A stretch of 64,000 nucleotides of DNA, from NCBI GenBank assembly GCA_049515555.1, contig JBEKTY010000040.1, positions 43,359-107,358 on the forward strand, read 5' to 3'. Made by a program: the position numbers and the translations under genes. This document shows, piece by piece, positions 7,563 to 15,835 of the stretch (positions within the stretch are counted from its first letter, which is position 1; every line of letters starts with the position of its first letter). The DNA is from JBEKTY01 sp049515555. Lineage in GTDB: Bacteria > Planctomycetota > Planctomycetia > Pirellulales > Thermoguttaceae. The notes under the pieces were generated by a model, which made no database searches, had not been told where the DNA came from, and saw only the letters and a program-made list of their open reading frames with translations.

Positions 7563-7909
7563 GATGCGCCCCCTTCTGTGAGATTCGGAAGAGCCACGCC
7601 GCGGCACCGGGATGCCCGGCCCTATTTCACCCTTGCTCCGTGTACAAGATCGTCACACGGAACGTCTCGGCTACCGTCGCTTTCGACTCGGCGCGGCGCA
7701 GCCTCCTAATATCATTCTACATTTTCCGCCGGTGACAACCACCCACTGTTGTGGACATGGTACCCCGGCCCTAAAGCGGCATTTCGGGCGGGGTTGTTCG
7801 GCCGGGCATCTTGCCCAGACTATTGAGAAGAATTGGCGCGACGTGACAACCCACCCGAGCCATTTCGGGGCGGGGCGAGCCGTAGGGTGGCCCGAGAGTT
7901 TGCAGGTTT

Positions 7910-8011
7910 GTAGGGTGGGTCGAGCGCAGCGAGCCCCACCAGAAGTGGCGAGTGGCGAGTCCTTGCCAGTCTAAACCATTGGGGGGGCTCGCTCCGCTCG
8001 ACCCACCCTAC
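7910..8011. repeat. family B inverted repeat pair (B1)
   Basis: GTAGGGTGGGTCGAGCGCAG with GAGCCCCACC is mirrored by GGCTCGCTCCGCTCGACCCA with CCCTAC. The pair surrounds a centre of about 45 bases holding a small tandem duplication (AGTGGCGA twice). It ends the 475-base gene-free stretch 7563-8037, in which I see no gene. It lies just downstream of the PpiC-like gene and may terminate it. Confidence 0.8.
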
Positions 8012-8037
8012 TTTGTCTTTCTCTCCCGCAATGGAAA

Positions 8038-10011
8038 CTACTTTCCGGGCTGGGCCTCGTATAGGGTGGGCGTCACGCGGTTGTCTTCCCGGCGGGCGTT
8101 GTTTTGCGCCGGCGAATGGCTGCTCTCGGGCTCGAGAAAGTTGTTCACCACGGCCGCTTCCTGCAAGTGCTCGAAGTAGTCGGCCATGGCCAGCCGCTGC
8201 TTCTTTTCGCGGATGTCCGCGTAGATCAGGTCGCGAACCGCGGCCGGCTCCACCTCGACCGGCTTGGTGTAGCCCTCGCAGAAGAGGATGATGTACTTGT
8301 CGTCGACCTGGATCACGCCGGAGATGTCGCCCGGCTTGAGCGCGAAGGCTTCTTCTTCCAGCAGCGGCTGGCCGCCGTACTTGCGGATCGGCGGCACCTC
8401 GCCCTTCAGGACCCGGCTGCCGCTTTCGATCGAGTATTTCGCGGCCAACTCGCCGAAGTTTTCGAGGGTCAGGTTTTTGCGGGCCATTTCCCACACCTGC
8501 TGGGCCCGCCGCTGGCTGCTCATCACGATGGCGCGGCACCTGACGCGCGGGCCGTAGTTCGCCGCGAAGCCCTTCCGCAGGTCGTCCTCGCTCACCGTAA
8601 CCTTGCCGCCGGCGCCGGCCAGCTTCTGGAGGGCCACCGCCGGCCAGACCACGTCGCGGCGATACAGCTCGACCGAGATGCCCTGCTTCTTCGTGACCAG
8701 GTCCAGCCAGGCCTTCACGTCCGGCGACTTGTCCGGCAGCGGGCGAACCATCATTGCGGCCGTGCGGGCGATCTCGGCGTCGACCTCCGCCGGCGAGACC
8801 GCAACGTTCTGCCGCTTGCAGGCCGCCTCGATCAGCTTGCGGCGGATGGTATCTTCGAGCACCTCGCCGCCGTGGCGGACGATGCACTCCTCGTCCAACT
8901 GCCGCAGTCCGATCGGCAGGTCGTTGATGAGGGCCACGATCCCCGGCTCCAGCCGCTGGCTGAGCAGCGGATCGTTGTACACGTTCTGCACTCGGGCCCG
9001 CTTCTGCAGCTCCTGGAACACCTCGCCGGCGACGGCGTGCAGCTTGCGGTCGCGGATGATCTTCTCCAGCCGCGGCTGGGCTTGCTCCAGCGTGATCGGC
9101 CGGGGCGCGAGCAGTTTCTCGCGCTTCAAAATCACGTATTGGCCGCTGGTCAGGATGACCCTTGACACTTCGCCGTCGCCCAGGCTGAAGGCCGCCTGCT
9201 CGATCTCCCGGCAAGGGCCGTGCTTGCGAATCGGCTGGATCAGGCCCTTGACGCTGGCGCTGGCCATGTCTTCCGAGTACGTCTTCGCCAGGTTGCCGAA
9301 ATCGGCCGGATTGGCGGCCGCCAGGGCCTGCACTTTCTGGGCCTTCTCCTGCGTGCTGCACACGATCAGCCGGGCGGTGACCATCGCGCCGTACTCGCTC
9401 TCGAAGGCGGCCATCAACTCCTCCGGCGTCACGGCCAGGCGGTCGCCGGCCAACTTCCGCAGCGCCAGGCTGGGCCAGATAATGTCCGCCGCGTACTGCT
9501 CCGGCTTCACTCCCCGCTCCTGCTGCAGCAGCTTCAGCCACTGCTCGACCGGCAGGTTGAAGCTCTTGGCCATCTGCTCGATCTCCGTGTCGACTTCCTT
9601 CCGCGAGACGCTTATGCCCCGGCGGCGGCACTCCTGGAGGATCAGGTACTTGTTGACCATCGACTCCAGGACTTCCTTGCCGTAGTGGATGCGACACTCG
9701 CGGGCGAGTTCCTCGCGGGTGACCGGCAGGCCGTTGACCATGGCCACGATTTCGGGCACCGGTTTACGGGCCGGGACGAGCGAGCCCGGCCCCCCGGCTT
9801 CCGCAGCCGGGGCAGTGGTACCCGCGGCCGGGGTCGTCGGCGACCGGGCCGATTGTTGAGCGGTTACCTCCGCCGTGGCTGGCGTCGTACCCCAGTAGTA
9901 GCGAGCCAACACGCATGCGGCGATCACGCACAGGCCGCCCAAGACCATCCCCAGCCGTGTCCTGCGCGGGCTGGCCTGGCACACTGCGCTACGAAATCCT
10001 TTTCGGGTCAT
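8038..10011 (-). CDS. membrane-anchored SurA/PpiC-type peptidyl-prolyl isomerase with duplicated modules
   Basis: A periplasmic foldase of 657 residues. A basic N-terminus and one hydrophobic segment (LGMVLGGLCVIAACVLARYY) anchor it. A Pro/Ala/Thr linker (about 45-80) follows, then two copies of the same unit. Copy 1 begins VPEIVAMVNGLPVTREELAR with a SurA-N-like helical region and a parvulin-like segment (FGNLAKTYSEDMASASVKG, IEQAAFSLGDGEVSRVI). Copy 2 begins PGIVALINDLPIGLRQLDEE and ends likewise (FGELAAKYSIESGSR, LEEEAFALKPGDISGVIQ). Parvulins catalyse proline isomerisation in outer-membrane or secreted clients. Whether both domains are active cannot be judged here. Confidence 0.85.
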   Translation of the reverse strand: MTRKGFRSAVCQASPRRTRLGMVLGGLCVIAACVLARYYWGTTPATAEVTAQQSARSPTTPAAGTTAPAAEAGGPGSLVPARKPVPEIVAMVNGLPVTREELARECRIHYGKEVLESMVNKYLILQECRRRGISVSRKEVDTEIEQMAKSFNLPVEQWLKLLQQERGVKPEQYAADIIWPSLALRKLAGDRLAVTPEELMAAFESEYGAMVTARLIVCSTQEKAQKVQALAAANPADFGNLAKTYSEDMASASVKGLIQPIRKHGPCREIEQAAFSLGDGEVSRVILTSGQYVILKREKLLAPRPITLEQAQPRLEKIIRDRKLHAVAGEVFQELQKRARVQNVYNDPLLSQRLEPGIVALINDLPIGLRQLDEECIVRHGGEVLEDTIRRKLIEAACKRQNVAVSPAEVDAEIARTAAMMVRPLPDKSPDVKAWLDLVTKKQGISVELYRRDVVWPAVALQKLAGAGGKVTVSEDDLRKGFAANYGPRVRCRAIVMSSQRRAQQVWEMARKNLTLENFGELAAKYSIESGSRVLKGEVPPIRKYGGQPLLEEEAFALKPGDISGVIQVDDKYIILFCEGYTKPVEVEPAAVRDLIYADIREKKQRLAMADYFEHLQEAAVVNNFLEPESSHSPAQNNARREDNRVTPTLYEAQPGK

Positions 10012-10062
10012 TGCGGTTCCTCCCTAAACCGTTGGCCATGGTCTATTTGCGCCGGGCGCCAG

Positions 10063-10107
10063 GGTTGGCTCGACCAACTCCGTGTGCCACGGTTGGCTAA
10101 CCCAACC
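10063..10107. repeat. family I repeat: two adjacent hairpins (I1)
   Basis: GGTTGGCTCGACCAAC and GGTTGGCTAACCCAACC are adjacent hairpins in the leader of the PpiC-like gene. They share GCCACGGTTGG with the longer family copy at 31061-31124. Confidence 0.6.
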
Positions 10108-10293
10108 GCGCTTCCCACGCCGCTGGGCAAGCCCGCAGTGGCGCCTCCGCGCAAGATCAATAGGTAGCAGAGTATATGAATTCCGTCCGAGTGGAGCAAG
10201 AGCGATTGTTGCCCAAGCGGTTGTCGGCCCGATTGTCGGCGCGATACCCCGAATCACACAAAGTGTTACAATACGCAGGAGCAGAGGGCATCC

Positions 10294-10399
10294 CCGGCAC
10301 AACAAAGGGGGAAAAGGGAACAGGCACCCTTTGTGCGAAGCACCCGAAGGGCCGCGGGCGGCAAGAGATGCCTGCCCTCTTTTTCCCGGCACAACAAAG
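10294..10399. repeat. family D repeat element flanked by 15-bp direct repeats (D1)
   Basis: An imperfect inverted repeat (AGGGAACAGGCACC against GCCTGCCCTCTTTTT, with an inner GTGCGAAGCACCC) is bracketed by exact copies of CCCGGCACAACAAAG at 10294-10308 and 10385-10399. The second bracket ends 13 bases before the ATG of the next gene. A close relative without these brackets is at 60699-60825. Confidence 0.75.
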
Positions 10400-10412
10400 C
10401 ATCGGCAGACCG

Positions 10413-11381
10413 ATGGGCAGTCGCTGGTACGGTATCGCGGTGGTCATGCTGTGGCTGGCCGCGATGGGTTGGTTGGTGGTTCGGAAGGTCCTGCCGCCGC
10501 TGTTGGTGGGCGACCCGCCGACTTACGAGACGATCCTCAAGACCGATCGGCCGCAACCCCCGCTGGGGTGGACGCTGCTTTTCAACGGACAGCGGATCGG
10601 CTGGGCCGTGAGCACCGTCACCAGGCAGCGGAACCCGGCCGACGCGCAGCCCAACCAGACCACCGAAATCCGCAGCCTGGTCCATTTCAGCCGCATCCCG
10701 ATCGAGCGATGGTTTCTCCCTTTTCGCCGGTCGCTGGCCGGCCCGGGCGGCCAGCGGCCGGGGCACCTGGAAGTAGAGGTCGAGAGCACCGTGCTCATCG
10801 ATCCGTTGGACCGGCTGGCGGAGTTCGATTCCTCGTTGCGGGTGCAGCCCACGCAAAGCCTGGTGCGGATACAGGGCTCGGTCGAGGGGGCCAAACTCAA
10901 GCTCTCCATTCATGCCGGCGAGTTCAGCTACGATTCGGAGCTGCCCCTGCGGTCGGAATCGATGCTCAGCGACAGTTTCGCGCCGCAGACCCGCCTGCCG
11001 GGGCTGCGGTTGGGCCAGCACTGGACCATCTCTTCCTATAGCCCCATGGCGATCATCAGCAACCCCGTCGGGCTGGTGCAGTCGCGCAGCCCGATCGAGA
11101 TCCTTCAGGCCCGCGTCGAGGGTTTCGAGCTGCTGCCTTGGCACGGCCACAAGGAGCGGGTGTGGCTGGTCGTATACCGTACGGAAGCCGCCGGGGAGCT
11201 GGCCGACGACAAGAACGTGCGGAATCGGCTGTGGGTGCGGCCCGACGGCACCATCCTGCGGCAGGAGGTAATGATGGGCGCATACACCCTGAGCTTCCTG
11301 CGCATGCCCGACGATGAGGCCGCCGCACTGGCGAACTCGCCAAGGCCCGCCGCGCCGGCGATGCACGGAGCCCCGCGATGA
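10413..11381 (+). CDS. membrane-anchored hypothetical protein of ABC exporter operon
   Basis: The start at 10413 gives MGSRWYGIAVVMLWLAAMGW, a single N-terminal transmembrane segment; the longer upstream frame only reads the family D repeat. The remaining 290 residues are predicted to lie outside the cytoplasm. They look beta-rich, with regular strand patterns (LGWTLLFNGQRIGWAVSTV, RVWLVVYRTEAAGEL, LWVRPDGTILRQEVMMG), and resemble proteins that carry a YfaS- or LolA-like barrel. Its stop overlaps the start of the ABC ATPase (ATGA), so it belongs to the same exporter operon. It may be a substrate-handling or stabilising partner. No specific family is recognised. Confidence 0.75.
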   Translation: MGSRWYGIAVVMLWLAAMGWLVVRKVLPPLLVGDPPTYETILKTDRPQPPLGWTLLFNGQRIGWAVSTVTRQRNPADAQPNQTTEIRSLVHFSRIPIERWFLPFRRSLAGPGGQRPGHLEVEVESTVLIDPLDRLAEFDSSLRVQPTQSLVRIQGSVEGAKLKLSIHAGEFSYDSELPLRSESMLSDSFAPQTRLPGLRLGQHWTISSYSPMAIISNPVGLVQSRSPIEILQARVEGFELLPWHGHKERVWLVVYRTEAAGELADDKNVRNRLWVRPDGTILRQEVMMGAYTLSFLRMPDDEAAALANSPRPAAPAMHGAPR

Positions 11382-12133
11382 TCGAGTTCCAGGGCGTCGT
11401 TCGACGTTTCGGCCGCACCGTGGCGGTGGACGAGCTGACGCTCAGCATCGGCCAGGGCGAACTGTTTGCCCTTTTGGGCCCCAACGGCGCGGGAAAGACC
11501 ACCACCATCCGCATGCTGGCCGGCCTGCTGCGGCCCGATGCGGGGGGCATCCGCATCTGCGGCCAGGACGCCGTGGCCCAGGTCCGCCAGGCCAATCGGT
11601 TCCTGGGCTACGTGCCCGAGGAGCCCTTCCTGTACGAGAAGCTCTCCGGCCGGGAGATCCTCGAATTCGCCGCCGAAATGCACGGCCTGGACCACCCCAC
11701 GATCCTCGACCGCATCGAGCGCGAGGCCCAACGCTTCCAGATGACCGGCTACCTGGACAACCTGGCCGAGACCTATTCGCACGGCATGAAGCAGCGGGTG
11801 GTGTTCGCCGCCGCCCTGCTGCACGACCCGCCCGTGCTCGTCGTCGATGAGCCGACCGTGGGGCTGGACCCGCGGAGCGTCCGCGTAGTGAAAGACATGT
11901 TGCGGTCGCAGGCCGCCGCGGGCAAGACCGTCTTCATGTCCACGCACGTGCTGGCCTTCGCCGAAGAGATCGCCGGGCGGATTGGGATCCTGCATCGGGG
12001 GCGGCTGAGCTTCCTGGGCACCCTGGACGAGCTGCAAAAGGAGCTGGCCGCGCCGCGAACGGCGCTGGAGCCGCTGTTCTTGAAGATGACCGACGGCGGC
12101 CCCGCCGCACCCGCCCGGGCCGCACCGTCATGA
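11378..12133 (+). CDS. ABC transporter ATP-binding protein
   Basis: The nucleotide-binding subunit of an ABC-2-like exporter, 251 residues. Walker A is GPNGAGKTTTIRMLAG (about residues 34-49), the Q-loop region reads LGYVPEEPFLYEKL, the signature is YSHGMKQRVVFAAALL, and Walker B is PVLVVDEPTVGLDPRS. The H-loop is STHVLAFAEE. The degenerate signature (SHGMKQR) is typical of the CcmA/NatA group of exporter ATPases. The start overlaps the upstream stop and the stop overlaps the permease start (both ATGA), so the three genes are translationally coupled. The substrate is unknown. Confidence 0.95.
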   Translation: MIEFQGVVRRFGRTVAVDELTLSIGQGELFALLGPNGAGKTTTIRMLAGLLRPDAGGIRICGQDAVAQVRQANRFLGYVPEEPFLYEKLSGREILEFAAEMHGLDHPTILDRIEREAQRFQMTGYLDNLAETYSHGMKQRVVFAAALLHDPPVLVVDEPTVGLDPRSVRVVKDMLRSQAAAGKTVFMSTHVLAFAEEIAGRIGILHRGRLSFLGTLDELQKELAAPRTALEPLFLKMTDGGPAAPARAAPS

Positions 12134-13890
12134 GCACCGCCGCCCCCCGCGAAATCCGCCTGCCCTCGGCCGACGAGGAGTCGCGGGCCTTCCGCCGCAT
12201 GGAGCTGCGGATTGTCCGCACCCTGCTGCGGCAGACCTTCCGCACCGCCCGCTTCCGCCTGTCGCTCGTGCTCAGCCTCAGCCTGCTGCTGTGGGTCGGA
12301 CTTTACGGGCTCGCCACGGAAGGTTTCCTGTTCCTGCGGACCACGATCGCCCATCCCGTCCACGACCAGATCGTCCACGCCGTGTTCAACACCTTCTTCT
12401 TCACGCTGATGGTGATGCTCGTCTTCTCGTCGAGCATCATCTTGTACGGCTCGCTGTTCCGCTCGCCCGAGGCGGCCCTGCTGCTGACGCTGCCCATCCG
12501 CGACGAGCGGGTGTTCCTGCACAAGTTCCAGCAGGCGGTGCTCTTGAGCAGTTGGGGGTTCTTCCTGCTGGGAAGTCCGATGTTGCTGGCCTATGCTGCG
12601 GTGGCCCACGCGCCCTGGTACTACTACTGGCTGCTGCTGCCGCTGATGGGCGCGTTCGTCTACATCCCCGTGTGCGTGGGGGCCATTCTCTGCCTGGAGG
12701 TGATGTTCCGCCTGCCCCGCCAGCGCCGGCACGTCATTGCCCTGGCCGCCGGGCTGCTGCTGGCGGCCCTGCTGTGGTTCTTCTGGTCGCTCTTCTCCCG
12801 CCCGGCCAGTGACGTGCTCACCCCGGGCTGGTTCCAGGACATGCTGGGCCGGCTGCAGCTCACCGAGCAACGCCTGCTGCCCAATTGGTGGCTCAGCTCG
12901 GGCCTGCTGACCGCCGCCGGCGGCGAATGGTCCGAAGCCGTGCTGTTCCTGGTGCTGATGATCGCCAACGCCCTCTTCTTTCGCCAGTTGGCCGCTTGGA
13001 CGGCGGCCCGCATCTATCGCCGGGCCTATAGCCGCGCGGCCGGCGCCGGCCCGCGAAAAAGGGTTCGCAACGCCTGGCCCGACCAGGCCCTGGGCCGCCT
13101 GCTCGATCCGCTCGTCTCCCGGCCCGTCCGCCTCATGCTCGTCAAGGACCTCCGCCTCTTCCGCCGCGACCCGGTGCAATGGTCGCAGTTCCTGATCCTC
13201 GTCGGCCTGCTGTTCCTGTACTTCCTGAACGTGCACCCCTTCGGCCCCACCATCCACTACGCCAGTTGGGTCAGCATGGTCAGCTTCATGAACCTCGCCG
13301 TGGTAGGCTTGCTGATGTCCACCTTCACCACCCGATTCATTTTTCCGATGCTCAGCCTGGAAGGCCGGCGCTTCTGGCTGCTGGGCCTGCTGCCCCTGTC
13401 GCGTGACACCATCCTGTGGAGCAAGTTCCTGTTCGCCATCGTCTGCCTGCTCCTGCCCGGCGCGCTTCTGGTGCTGTTGAGCGACTACATGCTCGGCGCG
13501 TCGGGCTGGCTGACCCTGGACCACCAACTGACGTGCCTGGCCCTGTGCCCCGGTTTTGCCGGCATCGCCGTGGGACTGGGCGCCCGGCTGCCGAATCTCC
13601 GCGAATCGTCGCCGTCGCGGATCGCCGCCGGCTTCGGCGGCACGCTAAACCTCGTCCTCAGCGCCCTGTATCTCGTGGCGCTGCTGGTGCTGATGACCCT
13701 GCCTTGCCACTTCTACCTGGCCGCCGCGACGCTGCCCAGCGCCTCGCCGCTGGGCGAGTTCTCCCGCCTGGCCGCCTGGCTCCCAGTCTGGCTCGTCGGC
13801 GGCACCATCGCCGGGGGGCTGCTGGGGATCCTGGCCACCGCTCTGCCCTTGTGGATCGGCATCCGGGCCTTCAGAAAACTCGAGTTCTAG
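12130..13890 (+). CDS. ABC exporter permease
   Basis: A polytopic inner-membrane protein of 586 residues. Hydrophobic segments are spread along its length, e.g. LSLVLSLSLLLWVGLYGLA, FNTFFFTLMVMLVFSSSIIL, HVIALAAGLLLAALLWFFW, LILVGLLFLYFLNVHPFG, LLPGALLVLLSDYMLG and LNLVLSALYLVALLVLMTLP, giving roughly 10-12 spans in two halves. A soluble, Arg-rich linker (about 295-340) separates the halves. It follows the ATPase with an ATGA overlap, which fits a fused, double-length ABC permease. The gene stops with TAG at 13888-13890. Confidence 0.88.
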   Translation: MSTAAPREIRLPSADEESRAFRRMELRIVRTLLRQTFRTARFRLSLVLSLSLLLWVGLYGLATEGFLFLRTTIAHPVHDQIVHAVFNTFFFTLMVMLVFSSSIILYGSLFRSPEAALLLTLPIRDERVFLHKFQQAVLLSSWGFFLLGSPMLLAYAAVAHAPWYYYWLLLPLMGAFVYIPVCVGAILCLEVMFRLPRQRRHVIALAAGLLLAALLWFFWSLFSRPASDVLTPGWFQDMLGRLQLTEQRLLPNWWLSSGLLTAAGGEWSEAVLFLVLMIANALFFRQLAAWTAARIYRRAYSRAAGAGPRKRVRNAWPDQALGRLLDPLVSRPVRLMLVKDLRLFRRDPVQWSQFLILVGLLFLYFLNVHPFGPTIHYASWVSMVSFMNLAVVGLLMSTFTTRFIFPMLSLEGRRFWLLGLLPLSRDTILWSKFLFAIVCLLLPGALLVLLSDYMLGASGWLTLDHQLTCLALCPGFAGIAVGLGARLPNLRESSPSRIAAGFGGTLNLVLSALYLVALLVLMTLPCHFYLAAATLPSASPLGEFSRLAAWLPVWLVGGTIAGGLLGILATALPLWIGIRAFRKLEF

Positions 13891-13911
13891 CGCGGATTAT
13901 TCACCAATCGT

Positions 13912-13982
13912 TCGTAGTGACCGCATTCATGCGGTCCTTCACCTGTTCACACCCTCCAGACCCGATAAATCGGGTCACTACG
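13912..13982. repeat. family F inverted repeat
   Basis: CGTAGTGACCGCATTCATGC is mirrored by GACCCGATAAATCGGGTCAC plus TACG. Each arm also contains its own short hairpin (GACCGCATTCATGCGGTC, GACCCGATAAATCGGGTC). It sits between the convergent ABC operon and the isochorismatase-like gene, so a terminator role is plausible. Confidence 0.75.
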
Positions 13983-14003
13983 AGCCTCGGTGAGTAATCC
14001 TGT

Positions 14004-14609
14004 CTACGGCCCCGCTGGCGGTTCCTCCCGCACCAGCCGGCTGATCTCGCGGAACTGGGGCGTGCCCGCCGCCTGGCACCACTCAAACAGCGCCGCCTCG
14101 GTCGTGGTCAGCGTCGCTCCCGCCGAATCCATTCTGTCCAGTGCCGTCAGGTGGTCGATCGCATGCCGCGCGCCCACCGCGTCGACCGCCACGTACACCC
14201 GCCATCCGTCGGCCAGCAGGTCGAGCACGCTCTGCTGGACCGAGACATGGGTCTCGATCCCGCACAGCAACAGCTTGCCGACGCCCCGCGCCCGCAGCCC
14301 CTCGATCACCTGCGGGCAACCGTAGCAGCTAAAGGCCAGCTTGGCGTGTGCCTGGTCGATCCCCTCCAACAGCGCCGTCACCACCGTGGGCCCCAACCCC
14401 TGTGGATACTGCTCCGTGGCCGCCACCGGCAGGCCCAGGATCCTCGCCCCGTCGATCAACCGGCGGGCATTCCACACGATCCGGCCTGAATCGGCCACTG
14501 CCGGCAACAGTTTTACCTGCACGTCGATCACCAGCAGGCCCGTGTCGCCGGCGGACATCAACTCCGGACTTCGTGAAAAACCCTGGGCTTCGTCCTGTGG
14601 CTCTTCCAT
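14004..14609 (-). CDS. isochorismatase-family hydrolase with Ser in place of catalytic Cys
   Basis: A cysteine-hydrolase-fold protein of 201 residues. The family Asp is in TGLLVIDVQVKLLPAV, the Lys in AHAKLAFSCYGC, and the nucleophile loop reads LLLCGIETHVSVQQS. In most homologues the nucleophile loop reads ETHVCVQQ, so Cys appears replaced by Ser. EntB-type isochorismatases also work without the Cys, so this may be an active hydrolase with another mechanism or a binding protein. The start could also be the internal ATG at 14558 (MSAGDTGLLVIDVQ), which has GGAG close upstream and fits the usual N-terminus better. It is a monocistronic gene with repeats on both sides. Confidence 0.85.
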   Translation of the reverse strand: MEEPQDEAQGFSRSPELMSAGDTGLLVIDVQVKLLPAVADSGRIVWNARRLIDGARILGLPVAATEQYPQGLGPTVVTALLEGIDQAHAKLAFSCYGCPQVIEGLRARGVGKLLLCGIETHVSVQQSVLDLLADGWRVYVAVDAVGARHAIDHLTALDRMDSAGATLTTTEAALFEWCQAAGTPQFREISRLVREEPPAGP

Positions 14610-14704
14610 AGCGGAAAGGATATCGCAAATCGCGCGCAGGCGGTAGAGGCCGAGGACGCCAAGCTGCCATCGTCCAGGGGACCGTCCCCTTAGCAGAAGG
14701 CAGA

Positions 14705-14890
14705 AGGCGGAAGGCGGAAGGCGGAAGGCGGAAATAGCCGGCGGCTAACAACTTAAGGCAACAGCCGCCGGACGCCGGAAGGCGGAACGAAAAAGGCGGA
14801 AGGATCCTTCATCCCTCCGCCTTCCGCCTTCATCCCTCCGCCTTCCGCCTTCATCCCTCCGCCTTCCGCCTTCATCCCTCCGCCTTCCCC
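14705..14890. repeat. family G: 7-bp and 21-bp purine/pyrimidine tandem repeats in opposite orientation
   Basis: AAGGCGG is repeated about four times at 14705-14735. From 14808 a 21-base unit starting TTCATCCCTCCGCC is repeated four times (14808, 14829, 14850, 14871), the last slightly shortened and running into the stop region of the ACT gene. The two blocks are complementary in type and could pair. Between them lies the half-element GGAAATAGCCGGCGGCTAAC (14730), mirrored at 15702. Confidence 0.85.
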
Positions 14891-14892
14891 TC

Positions 14893-15345
14893 TCACCCCT
14901 CCTCTTTCAAGTCGGCCTCGGTGATCATCGTGAACCCCTTGGCGGTCAAGGTTTCCAGGCCCATCTCGATATTATCGACCATGAAGGCCACCGCCGCCCG
15001 GCCCCGCGGCCGGGTCAGCAAGGGATAAGCCTGGATGATGTTCACCTCGGCCTGCAGCAGTGCCGTGCAGATTCGCAGCAGGGCATGAGGGCCCTCGGGC
15101 AGGTCCACGCCGATCAGATCGCTCTCGATAATGGCCAGCCCGGCGCGCTCCAGAATCTCCCGCCCCTCTTCCGGATGACTGAGCAGGAATCGCACGAACG
15201 CGCATTCCCCGGCGTCGGAAATCGACAAGGCCACAATGCGGACCTTGGTGCCCTCGAAGCGGCGGATCACTTCCAGCAGTTGCCCCACCCGGTTCTCCAG
15301 GAACACGGTGAACTGCCGAATGGCCGGGTAGTTTCGCCCGCGCAT
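14893..15345 (-). CDS. ACT-domain protein
   Basis: A small cytosolic regulator-like protein of 150 residues when started at MRGRNYPAIRQFTVFLENRV; an ATG 13 codons earlier (15384) is possible. Two ACT modules are visible. The first begins IRQFTVFLENRVGQLLEVIR and carries the typical beta-alpha-beta pattern to SDLIGVDL. The second begins LLRICTALLQAEVNIIQAYP and includes AAVAFMVDNIEMGLETL. ACT domains bind amino acids and regulate metabolic enzymes; as a stand-alone protein it may sense an amino acid. It shows no catalytic domain. The stop is immediately next to the 21-bp tandem repeats. Confidence 0.85.
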   Translation of the reverse strand: MRGRNYPAIRQFTVFLENRVGQLLEVIRRFEGTKVRIVALSISDAGECAFVRFLLSHPEEGREILERAGLAIIESDLIGVDLPEGPHALLRICTALLQAEVNIIQAYPLLTRPRGRAAVAFMVDNIEMGLETLTAKGFTMITEADLKEEG

Positions 15346-15835
15346 GGTGGCAAACCCGGTCTCCCCACCCTCGCCGGCTGCCATGACCTGGCCCCCACAC
15401 CCCGGAGCAAGATTACCCCACTACTGACGATTGCCTTACTATAGGCGGACCAGCCCCGGGCGTCAATCGGAAGCCCGGGGATAGGCGGATGGAGCGGTTG
15501 GGCGGAGTATCGACCGGAGCGGAGAAAACGCCCCGGGCGTGGGGTGCTGAATGATTACCGCTCGTGGGCGAGGTTCCTGGCTGGTTTCTGTTCCGCTTAG
15601 GCTGCCTTGACTGGACGCTGGAACCGTTCCGTATCACAACGCAGCGGACAGGCGGACCAAAATTGGGACAGTCCCCGTTATCGGCCCGTCCGCCCGGCGG
15701 CTGTTAGCCGCCGGCTATTTCCGCCCTCCGCCTTTATTCGATCTGCCCCGGCCCGGCCCACTTTGCACTTTGCACTTTACATTTTGCACTTTGTATTTTG
15801 CAATGTGCCTTCATCCTTTATCCTTCCGCCCCCGC
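15346..15835. other. gene-free stretch with half copies of dispersed repeats
   Basis: No convincing gene is seen. It contains a half copy of family C (15654-15677, AAAATTGGGACAGTCCCC), the mirror of the family G half-element (15702-15722), and a short AT-rich tandem stretch near 15760-15805 built on TTTGCACTTTGCACTT and variants. The latter lies at the 3' end of the aconitase gene and is unusual in this GC-rich background. Confidence 0.6.

Noticed and set aside
7820..9697. 625-codon open frame on the minus strand overlapping the PpiC-like gene
   Set aside because: Same strand but another frame as the foldase. The foldase frame carries the duplicated SurA/parvulin pattern; this one does not.
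11773..13527. 584-codon open frame on the minus strand
   Set aside because: Antisense to the ABC ATPase and permease; composition is Gln/Gly/Glu-rich shadow sequence.
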